NCBI RefSeq assembly: GCF_030272615.1
Contig: NC_081406.1
Span: 478,546,900-478,610,899 of the forward strand
From: Cryptomeria japonica
Taxonomy: Eukaryota; Streptophyta; Pinopsida; Cupressales; Cupressaceae
DNA length: 64,000 bases
Reading direction: 5' to 3'
Below are positions 34,913 to 47,136 of the stretch, one piece after another. The translations under genes were made by a program, and so were the position numbers. Each line of letters begins with the position of its first letter. The stretch's first letter is position 1. The notes beneath the pieces were generated by a model. That model did not search any database and was not told where the DNA came from. It saw only the letters and a list, made by a program, of their open reading frames with translations.

Positions 34913-35808
34913 CCAAGGTCAAGTGGTGGGTCTGACTCAAGGCTAGGTGGTAGACAAGTGACACCCAAGTAAAATTCTAGGACTATCAACAGTTGTTGTT
35001 GCATTGTGGTTGTGAAGTGCTCGAAATGTTATTTCTTGTGACTCAGCGACATACCACTAATAGTCCAGGTGGTTAATTTTAATCTGTCATGCGTTGGCAG
35101 TTAATACAGGTGGTTAAGTTGTGACTATTCTTTAAAGCCCGAGTAATAATGAAGTGATCAACAACTAAAGAGAATTACTTAGAAGAAAGCCTTTCTAGCC
35201 CATTCGTGTCAAAATTTAAATTTTCAAAAGTATTAATGGCAGAAGTATGTGGCTTCCATCCGACATTGTTTTGAAGTGTAAATTTGCAGAGAGATATTCA
35301 AGGAGATTTGCAGAGAAAATAGGTGTGCGGTTTTGTGATTTTTTTCGGCAACAAGAATGGGAAAATAAATATGTGATCAAAGGGATAGGGCAAAGGAATA
35401 ATCAACTGACGCTCCAGTATATAGTAACCCTCAGGCAACAAGAAGCAGTTAGTTCTTGCAACGGTTTTTTGGAAATCACAATTCTGAAGAAACAAAGGCA
35501 CTTGACACATGATCTGCGAATACTGAGTAGTCAATTGGCCTTTCTCTGTCTAGTTAACTAATATGTTATGCTTTTTCTTCTATGGTAGACAATGTAACCT
35601 TTTTAGGGGGGTTATGGCTAGGGATTTAGAATATTTGTTTTCTAGGGAAGTCCGAAGCTTGTCGCATCCATAACTCTATAAATGGATACTAGGATTACTT
35701 AGAAAAGGGACACAAATTTTGTAGCTAAACTCTGGCAAAATTAATACAGGCCATTTTCTTAGCAATTTTGGAGTTAGATAGGATGTACTTGTAATCTTTT
35801 GATGGAGA

Positions 35809-35814
35809 AATAAA
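35809..35814 (+). terminator. Candidate poly(A) signal in the gypsy LTR
   Basis: AATAAA lies within GGAGAAATAAAATATAC, downstream of the second TATA motif (35675) by about 130 bp. This is a spacing expected for the R region. The sequence is preserved in the 3' LTR near 51897. Confidence 0.5.
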
Positions 35815-36404
35815 ATATACAGTCCAAAGAATTTGAACTCAGACTTGTATTTTCTCTATGTCATTTCACTGGTGTTCATTTCATTTAAGTAATTAAAGAT
35901 TGTTTATCTGAATGACTTGTTAGGCATTTAATGAAGTTGTTTTAATTTCTCAAGGAGGAAATATAAATGTACTTTGAACAAAATCATTGATATCAATATT
36001 TTTGTGTGCATCTGATAATGAAGTCTAATACAGAATAGGACTCTATATATGTCAGGCATATATAGAGTTGAGAGATCACTAGTGACTTGTGTACAAGTTT
36101 CTTTTGTCAAGTTGTAGTCTGTTGTAGATGACTCTATTGCCTGGATAAGGCACTGGTTTACCTGCTAGTTTTTTGATGCATTTTGTGGTCCTTTTCAAAA
36201 AGTCAAATCAACTTTCCATTTTAGGGTTCACCTGCCCAAGATTTTATAAGCTTAAAGTGTAGGAGGTTTCCTAAATTGAAACCTTGTCTTGTTGTCTTTA
36301 TTTCAAACTTTTTGTTGTCCTCTTCCATTGTAGCACAAAGGTAGTAACATTCACTTTTAAAAAAGAGAGGGAACAAAGGTTTTCAAAATGGAGAACAACA
36401 AAAA

Positions 36405-36422
36405 TGGTGACTCTGTAGGGGA
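36405..36422 (+). other. Primer-binding site of the gypsy element
   Basis: TGGTGACTCTGTAGGGGA begins four bases after the LTR end. It resembles the TGGCGACTCCGCTGGGGA-type site of Ogre-like elements, usually assigned to tRNA-Arg, with a few changes. Confidence 0.65.
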
Positions 36423-36592
36423 GAGTCAAATAAGATAAGTCTTATGCTGCAGATCTGTGTCTTTATTGCATAAAAGTGATTCACTGTGTTGAAATATATT
36501 TTATTCCCAAGATATTGGGTGGGGACTCTGAAGTAAGGAAAAAATGACTATTCTTTTAGAAAAAATCACAGTCACTTCTAAAGGTTAGCAAG

Positions 36593-39578
36593 ATGAATAG
36601 GGGAAGGAATACTAGGTCTTATATGAAGAAAAACCCTCAAGAGAAGTTGCATGAAGGGTTACCTGAACTAGTCAGTAAGGGATGAAAGGGAACTGTTATT
36701 CCTGATTAGTCAAATCAATGATGGAAGCAAAAGAGTAATCAAGTAGGTAAGTCTTCCAAGCGTCCCGTATATGCAATGTTCCATGCCTCTTATCATGACT
36801 CTGACCATGATATTATGGGTTTTCATGTTGGCCTGCTTGGTACTAATGACGATATCCAAACCTTTCACCAAAGATTGTTTAATACTAGCACTTCTGGGAG
36901 AGATAGGCATAGTACAAGTAATAGGGTCAGTTCCATTCCCAAAACTATGGAAAGAAATATTAGTTTGATTCATATGGACCAACTAAATGTGTCAGATTCA
37001 GAGGAAAGCTTGCCAGATCAAGATGAAGTGTCCCAAGAAATTTAGGTTCTCAATAAGAGAGTACATCAATTGATTGCTATGAGAAAAAAGAAGGAAAAGG
37101 AAAAGGAGAATAAAACCAAAGCCAAAATTTTTGAAAGAGAAAGGTTACTAAGACAGGTTGCAGATCTTGAGTCGTTAGCTCAAGAAGAACCTAGGAGTGA
37201 AGAGCATGGTCTTGTTATTAGAGAAATCTTGGATCCTAAAATTAATTTTGCACCTAAAGTTGCAGCACAACCTAGTAGGGAGGTTCACAGTGATCCCCAA
37301 CTTAACAGACCCGTTATTGACAAAGGGAAGCATAAAGTGGTGGAAAAGAGATTTGTTGATTTACTCTCAGGAAGTGCAAAATGAACCCAGGGAATGACTT
37401 TGCATGAGATTGAGATAGAAAGGATAAGGAAAGAAAATGAAAACCTACAAAGGGAGTTAGAAAAGGCTGAAATAGAAGCACTTAATGCTGAGTTTAGAAG
37501 AAAGATACATTGCTTAAAAGATCCTCCTATAACTTTTCCACCTATAGATCAAAGTAATTTTATATCTCAACATACTTTTTCATCTCAGTTGAATACTCAA
37601 CCAATAATGAAAACAAATTCTATCTCACCCGTTAACCAATCTAAAAAATGTTACCCCAAATAACTGTGTTGTTCCCTCAAGTACAATTCTAGCGAACCAA
37701 ACCAGTCACGAACCATCCCATAATCAAAGTCATCAAACTCCTATAGCTGGTGGTTCAGACCCAAGGGTGAATGCTGGAAATAACTTTACTGGAAATCAGT
37801 TTCAAAGGAGACCTATAAATGTTGAGTTGTATAGGCAATTGTATTTTGATGGATTTCCAGGATATCCAAACCGTGCCCCTATTGAAATGAGGGATAGACT
37901 CTAGAAGTTTACTAGGAACAATGCTATCAGTGCTGAAGAGCATCTAAAATATTTTGGTGACATGATTAATGACTATGAAATTAGTGATGAGGATGTCATC
38001 ATGAAGCTATTTGTACAATGTTTGATTAAGGATGCTAGAGATTGGTACAAAGGGTTACATGTAGATAACATTAGTTCTTGGGAGGAATTCAAGAATTGCT
38101 TCAAAGAGCAATATGGAGATAAGACAAATGTGAGATTCGTGCTCAACTAATTTAACAATATCAGGAAGTTTGATAATGAGGCTGTTACAAATTTTAATGC
38201 ACGGTTTCAAAAGGCAATGCATATGCTCCTTCAATGGATGAGGTTAGATGAGAATGTATGTCTAACCACTTATTACAATGCCTTTGATCCTAAGATGGAT
38301 TACATTCTCAGAGATAAGAGCCCACATAGTTTAAGAGATGCTTTCAGAAATACAATCAATGTAGAGAGTAATAGAAAAGCATCAGGTAAGGTGGGAAGGA
38401 CAAATGGAAGATTGTGGCAGGAACAAAAACCACAACAAAATAAATCCTCTAAAGAAGAGGATAAAATAGAGAAATTAATGACTGTTGTTAAGTATCTTAC
38501 TGCTAAAGTACGTAAACCTGAGAAGCCTCACTACAATTGGCAAGATCGACTTGCTAGATTGCATGATATGCCATATAACACTACATGGAAAGATGACAAG
38601 CCTGTGCAAGATAGATCGAAAGGCACAAAAAATCAAGACACCCCTTATTCTTTAAAGGGTGGAAATGTAGATAATGTGGAAAATACCCCTTGGTGTATGG
38701 AATGTGATGGGCTACATTCCTCCTATCAGTGTGATACAGCTCAAGCTCTAAATGAATCCATGAGAAATAAGGGTGAACCTATAGTTAATATGTTTGAGTA
38801 TACTGTGGATAGTGACTATGAGTCTTTAAAAGAGGAAGCAAGTGAATATGATGTCTCGAGAAGCAATACAAATTGCCAAAGGCAATTGAAAATTGAATGG
38901 CATCCCACTTTGAATGTAGTCACAATAAAAGATCAAGAGATTCATCTCAGAAGTCCTAGTGAGGAGGAAGTCAAGAATCTCACTAAGGCTGCAATAGCCA
39001 AAGCTAAGCATAACTATAATCTAAGAAGCAACAAAGATGATGAAGATCAAGGTAAGCCTAGTTCTATATTTTTTAAAGAAATTTCTTCTAAGAGGACCAC
39101 TGAAAATAAAACCCCTGTCAAAGATAGTTAGGCTAAAAGTGATCAGTCAAGTAATTCAGGGAAACCTGATATTGTTGATACCACTGGTAATAAGACATAC
39201 ACTACTAGTGACAAGAGAACAAGTCACCAAAAGATAGAGAAGGTTAAAGCTCATGTTGATTCTAATGTTAATACTGCTTTTGATATGACCCAATTTTTAA
39301 CACAGATGAAAGTTTCAGTACCTTTGATAGAGCTATTGAAAATGAAAGAGCATAGAGAGGCCGCTTCTTCTTTGATTTCAAGTATATCAGATGTGGATAC
39401 TTCTTCTAAAAAGGGAAATGCAAAAGATGAGAAGGATCAAGAAAAAAAGGTCCCAGAAGTTTATGTGGGCACCACTATTAATCATGAACCATCTCAGATT
39501 GATCCCTTTTATGTCACACTGTTAGTAAATAACATATTGATAAAAAAATTGCATGATAGATTTTGGTGCAGTTGCTAA
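36593..39578 (+). pseudogene. Gag of the gypsy element, broken frame
   Basis: A frame starts at ATG 36593 and runs through stops to about 37663. It shifts frame near 37650-37700 and continues to 39578, about 995 codons in all. The N-terminal third is basic and coiled coil (37070-37480). The capsid-like domain lies at 37790-38330 with RQLYFDGFPGYP, DARDWYKGL and SSWEEFKNCFKEQYGDK, the pattern of the Retrotrans_gag family. Stops at 38148-38150 and 39129-39131 interrupt it. A Cys-His-Cys-like CMECDGLHSSYQC lies near 38695. The long Gag fits Tat elements. Confidence 0.8.
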
Positions 39579-40676
39579 TGTAATGCCTTATGGGGTTATG
39601 AGAGAACTAGGTTTGTCACTACACACTTCATATGGGAGGTTTTATGCTATGGATAATAAAGAAGTGCATGTTGTGGGTACTATGAAAGATTTAGAAGTAA
39701 AAATAGTAGCATTCCCCGAAGCTACTTATAAAATGGATGTAATAGTCATAGACACCAAGCCGCATTATGGCATGCTTCTGTCTAGACAAAGGGCTGTTGT
39801 TGTTGGAGGACATCTTCAGCTAAATTTATCATATGCAACTATCCCAGTGAATGAGAATTCTATAAAATTGTATAGAGAACCATGTGCCCCTGTGGTTATT
39901 GAAAAAATATACCCAAACATGCTTAATTGCATGATAGATGTAGATCTTGATAACTTCAAGATTGAATCCATTTAGCCTCAGTTAAAGAATACTGATCCTA
40001 TTATTGATGAGCTAAAATTCCAACAAGAAGGTCTATGGCAAATGTATTTTGATGGAGCTTTCTCTAAAGAAGGGTCTGGAGCACTAGTGCTCTTTATTTT
40101 CCCATAAGGTATTACCTCCAAGTATTCTTTTCTGTTGGCATTCCAATGTACAAATAACACAACTGAGTATGAGGCTCTATTATTAGGCATAGAAATAGCT
40201 AAAATACATTGGATCAAGTTGTTAAGGGTTTATGGAGACTCTGAACTTGTAGTGTCTCAGATAAGGTCAAGGTATACATCTAAAAATGACAAGTTAAAAA
40301 AGTACAAGCATAATGTTTGGGATGTCATTGAACACTTTGATGCATTTTCCATTAATTGGATTGAAAGGTCTAAGAACATTATGGTAGATTTTTTAGCTTA
40401 TCTTGCATTAAAAAATGATGATGTAACATTGACTGGAGTTTCAATAATTGAGACCAAAGCCAGACCAACCATCCCAGATAATGTGTACAATTGGCAAGTT
40501 TTTGAGGATGATGAAGACATCCTTAGATTTGTACAATGCATAGATGACTATGAAGGTCAAAAGACTAATTCTAATGCATTGGTGGAGGTAGTAGATGGAT
40601 AAGAAACAATTTTTGGAAGTGACATAGTCCAGTTAGAGACAAATGAAATACCCAGGGGACTAGTTGCACTAGAGGG
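39553..40676 (+). pseudogene. Protease and second (archaeal-type) RNase H
   Basis: In one frame, the protease shows IDFGAVANVMPYGVMRELGL (39556 on), with Phe where D-S-G is expected, and HYGMLLSRQ near 39770. After a stop at 39973-39975 an RNase H domain follows: MYFDGAFSKEGSGALV (Asp 40051-40053), TEYEALLLGIEIA (about 40160), YGDSELVVSQIRS (about 40233) and RSKNIMVDFLAYLA (about 40370). This matches the extra RNase H of Tat elements rather than the gypsy-type RNase H found after RT. Here it precedes RT. The frame resumes after the nested copia at 47137. Confidence 0.8.
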
Positions 40677-41410
40677 TGTTGACAAATACACACTCCAATG
40701 AGACATTGTAGGTGATTGAAGGTTTTGTCATTGATTCTACATCGACACACAGACCATCGGCACCGATAGTGAAAGGAAGCACACCGACACAGAGGCCGAC
40801 AATCTTTTTGTTGTATTATATTTTGTTTATTATTGTAAAATCATTTTAAGCTGACTTGGCAACTTTGTAAAATGACTCATATATATAAGAGATCATTGTA
40901 GAGCATTTTATGGAAGAATGATGGAAGGTAATAAGGCAGACCTATTATGCGAATTATAGGTTAAGGGTTTATGTAAGAAGCAGAGTAGAAACCGGTACTG
41001 GATCTAGCATTATAGGTGCTATTTGAAGCAGTACAAGACACTGGATTTATATAATCCATTTTGTAAGTTAGTGAGACTTCCTATTTTGTATTTGAGCAGT
41101 GAGCTCTAGGCACTTGGCCTTCCTACATGTGCAGGCCCCTATTGTAGCAGTAATATTCTCTTATTGGCCAGTAAGTGAATATTGTGGGTCACAAATCCCA
41201 CCAAGGTTTTTCCCACACCGGGTTTCCTCGTTAAAATATTGTGTTATGGTGTTCTTTTCATGTGGTTGTTGTTATCTCTATTTATTGCATTACTTTCTGT
41301 TTACCAGTATACAGTATTAATATGTTCTGCATGTTTTAAGTTAAGAAATTGCTCTAACCGGTCAAATACTGATTCACCTCCCCCTCTCAGTATCTGTGGG
41401 AATCCTAACA
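40677..41410 (+). repeat. 5' LTR of the nested copia element
   Basis: The 734-bp LTR starts TGTTGACAAATAC and ends ATCCTAACA. It lacks about 60 bp present in the 3' LTR near 46400-46460. A TATA box, ATATATAAGAG, lies at 40881-40891. Confidence 0.9.
40882..40888 (+). promoter_or_regulatory. TATA box in the nested copia LTR
   Basis: CATATATATAAGAG is conserved in both LTRs (also about 46603-46616). Confidence 0.6.
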
Positions 41411-41411
41411 A

Positions 41412-41425
41412 TTGGTATTAGAGCT
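41412..41425 (+). other. Primer-binding site of the nested copia element
   Basis: TTGGTATTAGAGCT resembles the initiator tRNA-Met site with one change (C to T). Confidence 0.75.
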
Positions 41426-41481
41426 TGGTCCTCTATTTTCAGAAGCCTAACAGCTTGAGGAAGATCTTGACACCAGTAGAG

Positions 41482-42426
41482 ATGGAAAAATTGATGAAGC
41501 AACTTGAAGTGGCTCTCTCAGACTATGATGGAGAAAAATTGAAAAATATCAAACTTGAAGATGACCTAAAAGTAGCTCAGGATATTATTCAAGCACTTCA
41601 AGTAAATCTTACTATTGCAAGAAACAAGAGAAGAGAACTTTGTGAAAAGATACAATTTGAGAATGATGAAAAGGAAACTCTTAATGATATGATAAACAAG
41701 CTGAAGCTAGTGAACATGACAACAAAGAATGAGATGCAGGATATGAATATGTGATTTTGTAAGGAAATTGAAGATAGAAACAAGAATGAAGAAGATTTGA
41801 CTAGAAGACTAAGTGATGCTGCAAATGAAAATACAAGACTTAGTTATGAAAATGATTTGTTGAAGATAGATCTGATGCACACATAGAATGACTCAAATGA
41901 ATTGATGAGGCATAAAGAAGTCTTAGAAAGAGAACTAGATACTACAAATCAACATAAAGAGAAATTCAAGAAAAGCTCAGAAGAACTTGGTAACTTGCTG
42001 AAGAATAAAAAACCTAAAGGTGACACTTGTGGAATTGGCTTTGAAGTTGGAGAAAGCTCCAGTACTGCAAACACACAGGATCATAGAAAACCGGTAAGAC
42101 AACCTACTGCTTATAAATTTAATGGCGAATGCTTTAACTATAACAAGTATGGTCATAGAGAAAATCAATGTAGATCTAGAAGTAATCAGAACACCAATGC
42201 ACCCACCGGTCAATGTTCAAAATGCAACAAAATTGGTCATAACTCTGAAAATTGTAGAATGAATGTAAGATGTTATGTTTGTGGAAGATCTGGACACTTA
42301 TCTAATCAATGTAGAACACAAACTGACATAGGTTATGGGAAAGCTATTCAGAAAAATAATGTGACTTGTTATGCTTGTAACAAGATTGGACATATTGCAA
42401 AATTCTACAAAAGGTACCACCGATAG
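41482..42426 (+). pseudogene. Coiled-coil, four-zinc-knuckle Gag-like protein
   Basis: One frame of about 315 codons has stops at 41752-41754 and about 41884. Residues 1-180 are heptad-rich coiled coil. Then come four CCHC-type knuckles: CFNYNKYGHRENQC, CSKCNKIGHNSENC, CYVCGRSGHLSNQC and CYACNKIGHIAKFY. The first and last each lack one Cys. Such knuckles bind RNA in copia Gag C-termini. A capsid domain before the coiled coil is not visible. The start is chosen at ATG 41482, where heptads begin; 41425 is also possible. Confidence 0.75.
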
Positions 42427-42907
42427 ACAACAAAGGTTCTAGTTTGAAAGGAAAAGAAAAAGTTGAAGAAGTTAAGCAAGAATTCTCAAAAAAATAAATT
42501 TGAAAGTCAGACCTAAATGGTGTTGGGAATACTCCTCCATTGGTAGAACCAAGCAACACTCCACCGATAGGAAAACCGGCAGGAGTCTCTTCATCTAATT
42601 GAAGAAAATTTCTTTGAGGGTTTGGCAATCAAATGTGAAATATGCTATTATTCCCTCGGTTGATGGTGAGAAGTAGAAATTACTTCTATACTGGCAAATA
42701 AAGTTAAGTAACTACTTAACCGACATGCATTAAATGTGGTAGTTGGCAAATTAACATTATAAATTAGTGATTTTGGCTCCATTTTACTTCACCGAGCATT
42801 CAAACATTCAAAGAGTGTGAAATTTCCAAATCTAAGGCATTTCGAGCAAAGAGGCAAAGCATTTCAGCAATCAATCTTTCCAAAGGCAGAAAAAGGTATT
42901 TATAATC
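42427..42907 (+). other. Spacer between the two frames of the nested copia element
   Basis: No coding is supported. The last 100 bases (AAGGCATTTCGAGCAAAGAG and on) look like a leader for the next frame. Confidence 0.4.
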
Positions 42908-45900
42908 ATGGCATCCTCTTCTATACCCAAATTCATAGTAAACCCTACTGTAGTCGAGGTAATCAAATGCCCTAGGCCCATATTTTAGCTAGTTCCCAAG
43001 ATAGCTAAAAAGGATGATAATGTTGGTGCATTTTCCCAAATCCCCAAAGGAGTTATTTTTGGAGAGGACCCTAGAATGTACATCCATTGCCATATATAAG
43101 AATTAGGTGATGAGGAAATCAAGAACATGTACAAAACTGTTATATGTGATGATTCCAATAATGTGAAATTTGAACACAAAATTATTGAAACCTTAGGATT
43201 CACTGAAATCCTCAGCATTCCGGATTTCCTTAAGGAAGTTATTAGGATAGTATTGAGTAGGGTACATGGTGCATTCTTTTGGCTAGATTCAGTTCATAAA
43301 ATTATGAAGGAAGCTATGAAAGCTGTAACAGGGTTACCTTCCACCGGTAACAGACCAGACAAGACAAAGAAGGTCTCAAATGACCTGGTAATGAACCTAA
43401 TAGGTGCGACATCTAACAAAAGGTCTTTAAGGGTGAATGATGTAATTGACATAAATGTGAGATTCATTAGTATGATTCTAGGTTACAAAACAACTCATGC
43501 AAACAAACTTAACTCAGTTTCCAGCTTATGCATAAAAAGTGCTCATGATATGGTTAAAGATAATGTGTAAATTGATGCATGTGAATGGTTAAACGATGAA
43601 CTTATTCACAATCTATGAAAGATCAAGAAGGATAAGAAAGGGACATTTAATTTTGGCATTTTACTTGTATGTTTAATGCTACATATAACAAAACAGGTGC
43701 CCAGTATAGGCAACAAGAACCTTGGATTGGACATACCGGTAGGGAAATAGTTATTTGACTTATTGAATAATATGGGTGAAAACAAAGAAAAGAATATCAA
43801 TGAGTATTTTCTAGCATTGAAGGCCCAGATGAAAAACAGAGTCAGACTGTCATAGGAAATTGTAAATAAATACAAGGATGAGATATGTTTTGTTATCAAG
43901 AAGGATGAGATCTGGATGGAAGCAGTTATCCCAAGAACAATTTGGGTTACTATAATGGGTTATGAGACCGATGACCACATCATTGAAACATATGCAAAAG
44001 CTCTTCTGGAAGCACCCGAGGAACCTAAGGAAGAGGTATTCGGTATTGCTGAAACCATTGAAAAACAAATCCAATCAAAGAAAAATGTAAAGAAGGTTGA
44101 GGCAACAGTAAGAAGGGGATCCCGACAGGAAAAGGCTATAAAGGAAGATGTACTCAAGAAAATCGGCATCACTGAAGATGAGTTAGAAGCACTGCAGCCT
44201 GAAACTCACCTTTCACCGGTAGCTACTTCTTCAGAGAGTGATATGCTTGCATCATTTAAAAGAGTTGTAAGTAAAAGGGAACCTTCACCGGTATCCACAC
44301 CTTCACCTAGAAGAACCAGGAAAAAACAACAGGCAGTGAGGACCTCGGTCAATAAGTCTACTCCTAAGAAGAAGAAGTTGACACCAAAGAAAAGGAATCA
44401 ACAAAATATTACTCTGATTGACAGACTATTGGATGAAATCACAGAAGAAGGAAAACTTAGAAACATCAACAAACTATATGACTCACTATCAGTTGATGAT
44501 AAAGAAAAGGTTTGAAAACAATGTTATTTTACCCTTGGATATCTACGAGAAGTTCTTGATGCAAGTCATAGATGAACTACCAGATGAACTATTCAAGAGA
44601 CTGGAAGCAAGAAGACAAGCTATTGTAGAGCTTGACAAGAAAATAAAAGTTGAAAAATTACTTGTTGTCTACCTAGTTAACTCTCTAAAAGAAATAGATG
44701 ATCTAATTGTAGAGGCTAACTGGTCATTATTCTCTACTGCACACCAACATATTGCACTAATGGTTGGAAGAGTAAATGAGATTGCAGAGGAAACTGAAAA
44801 TGCATGTGATATATTCCTTGTTGAGAACGAAAAACAGAAAGAGTATAGAAACCCTAAACCAATCAAGTTATATCAGAAAGACAAGGATAAGGGAAAAGGA
44901 AAGGTTGGTGGACCTCCAAGCATCAAAATAAGAGATAATTTATCCCCACCGCCTCTAGTTACTCCATCGGTAACAACAACTGAAGATCAACCGACTGAAG
45001 AGAGTATGGATGTATCACAAGAGGATACAAATCCTAATTCTAAGGTACTATACACAGTTGATGTTGATACTCAGAAATTCAACATTATGATAGACAAGGA
45101 CATAACTGGTAAGACAGATATGGCTAGTGAGCCACCGTTAAATAATGAAATAGATAACACCCAAGGAAAACTGACATATGGTAACATAGAGCAATAGGCT
45201 CCCTCTTAGCAACAGGATCATGTGGAAATAGTGCCACCGACAACAAGAGAACAACAAAAACCTTTGCTTAATTAAATGGAAACACAAACTGACCTAACAG
45301 AGGTCTCTACAAGCAAGGATATTGCTCCCATCGGCGGAATTCAGAGTGTTGACCCTTCAACTGTAGGATTTAAATCAACAAATGTAACTGAAGTTCTTTT
45401 AGATTCTATAAAGAAAATAACAGATTGTAGTTCATAGGCATATAAAGCTATAGATGACACAATTCCAATTTTGAAGATGATAGCTCCAAAATGCAATGTA
45501 GATAATAAGGATTCTTTGAGTCAACTCAACACTTTGTCTAAGTATATTACTGACAACATTGTGACAATTGAGCAAATAAAGGAAGAAGCATTCAAAGAGA
45601 GGTTAGAAAAAGAAAAACAGAAATTCTTTGAGGAACAAATAAAGAAGTGTACAAGGTAGTTTGACACACTTCTACCAGAACTGTGCAACGCACTTAAGGA
45701 GTTCAAAAATTTGTACGGAGACACTTGTAAGACAAACTTTTTGATAGTTGACATAGACCAGAAAATGAGCAAGATACAGGAGGAAATTAATAAGCTAGTT
45801 GACAATTTTATTATTTCATCTGATTCATTATCAATTTTTGAGCAAAAGATAACAGGTTTTGGGGAAGAGTTACTAAAGCTAGAAAGAGAAAAGGAGAAAA

Positions 45901-46147
45901 AAAAAAGTAAGGCTAAGGATCTGAAATGGAGATTAAGTCCAAAGTTGGACTACCTCACATGTTAACGGAAAGAAATATCTTATGCATTAGTTCAAGGATA
46001 GAAAACACCGGTAGAGCAAATGCAACACCTCACAATACAGTTCAAAGAATAGAGGCAGCAATAAAAGACAGTAAAAAGTTTCTTGAAATCCTAAATTTGG
46101 TTTTGGCAGATCTTTTTCAAATTGTAACCACCCGGTTAGAAGGTTGA
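42908..46147 (+). pseudogene. Long unknown retroelement protein replacing pol
   Basis: A frame starting at ATG 42908 (MASSSIPKFIVNP) can be followed for about 1070 codons with three or more frame changes (near 43570, 44510 and 45950) and about ten stops. The first 230 residues form a globular segment with FLKEVIRIVLSRVHGAFFWL, KAVTGLPSTG and LMNLIGAT-like text (43340-43420). I associate this type with plant repeat-encoded hypothetical proteins, without a domain name. The middle (44130-44400) is basic and Ser/Pro-rich with KKKKLTPKKR, a nuclear-signal-like patch. The C-terminal third (44520-45950) is coiled coil. No enzymatic motif is seen. Confidence 0.6.
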
Positions 46148-46181
46148 GACAGAAAACCATACTCTATTGACACTTTGACAG

Positions 46182-46210
46182 CCTTTGTCATTGATGCCAA
46201 AGGGGGAGTA
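46182..46210 (+). other. Hairpin with upstream polypurine-like run
   Basis: CCTTTGTCATTGATGCCAAA followed by GGGGGAGTA: CCTTTG pairs with CAAAGG. The same arrangement occurs before the LTRs of the other two copia elements in the window. Confidence 0.6.
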
Positions 46211-46325
46211 GTGGTATGAGAAAATAATCAGCTAAAGACTCATCTGCTCAAAGGGAGTTCACACATTTTTGGTAACATATATTTGGACTACACTTTTTGA
46301 ATTTTCTAGTGAGTGTTGCCATCAA

Positions 46326-46341
46326 TGCCAAATGGGGAGAT
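46326..46341 (+). other. Polypurine tract of the nested copia element
   Basis: GCCAAATGGGGAGATT lies immediately before the 3' LTR start TGTTGGC. Confidence 0.75.
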
Positions 46342-47136
46342 TGTTGGCTAATGCACACTCCAATGAGACATTGTAGGTGATTGAAGGTTTTGTCATTGAT
46401 GACAACCATACAATCCCATGACACCAACAAGGCATTCGACTGGCAATAGCAAGATCAGACTCTACACGGGCACTCAGACCACCGGCATCGGCAGTGAAAG
46501 GAAGCATACCGACACAGAGGCCGACAAGATTTTTGTTGTAAAATATTTTGTTTATTATTGTAAAATCATTTTAAGCCGACTTGGCAACATTGTAAAATGA
46601 CTCATATATATAAGAGATCATTTTAGATCATTTTATGGAAGAATTAAGGAAGGTAATAAGGCAGACCTATTATGCGAATTATAGGTTAAGGGTTTATGTA
46701 AGAAGCAGAGCAAAAACCGGTACTAGATCTAGCCTTATAGATGCTATTTTGAAGCAGTACAAGATACTGGATTTATATAATCCATTTTGTAAGTCAGTGA
46801 GACTTCCTATTTTGTATTTGAGCAGTGAGCTCTAGGCACTTGGCCTTCTTGCATGTGCAAGCCCCTATTGTAGTAGTAATATTCTCTTATTGGCTAGTAA
46901 GTGAATATTGTGGGTCACAAATCCCACCAAGGTTTTTCCCACACCAGGTTTCCTCAATAAAATATTGTGTTATGGTGTGCTTTTCATGTGGTTGCTGTTA
47001 TCTTTGTTTATTGCATTACTTTCTTTTTACCAGTATATAGTATTAGTATGTTCTACATGTTTTAAGTTAAGAAATTACTCTAATCGGTCAGATATTGATT
47101 CAACCCCCCCTCTCAGTATCTGTGGGAATCCTAACA
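46342..47136 (+). repeat. 3' LTR of the nested copia element
   Basis: The 795-bp LTR starts TGTTGGCTAATG and ends ATCCTAACA before GAGGG. It carries the CAACCCCCCCTCTCAG motif near its end, shared with other copia LTRs here. Confidence 0.9.

Larger units (their letters stand above)
34063..36400 (+). repeat. 5' LTR of the gypsy element
   Basis: The 2338-bp LTR starts TGTTATCATTG and ends GAGAACAACA. It aligns along its length with 50122-52590. It contains a G-box/TATA promoter-like block (34887-34912), a second TATA motif (35675-35684) and AATAAA (35809-35814). Confidence 0.95.
40677..47136 (+). mobile_element. Non-autonomous copia-type element nested in the gypsy
   Basis: LTRs at 40677-41410 and 46342-47136 flank 4.9 kb. 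The target duplication GAGGG is perfect (40672-40676 and 47137-47141). An initiator-Met-like primer site follows the 5' LTR and a polypurine tract precedes the 3' LTR. Coding comprises a coiled-coil/zinc-knuckle frame and a long unknown frame. No protease, integrase, RT or RNase H is visible. Confidence 0.9.
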
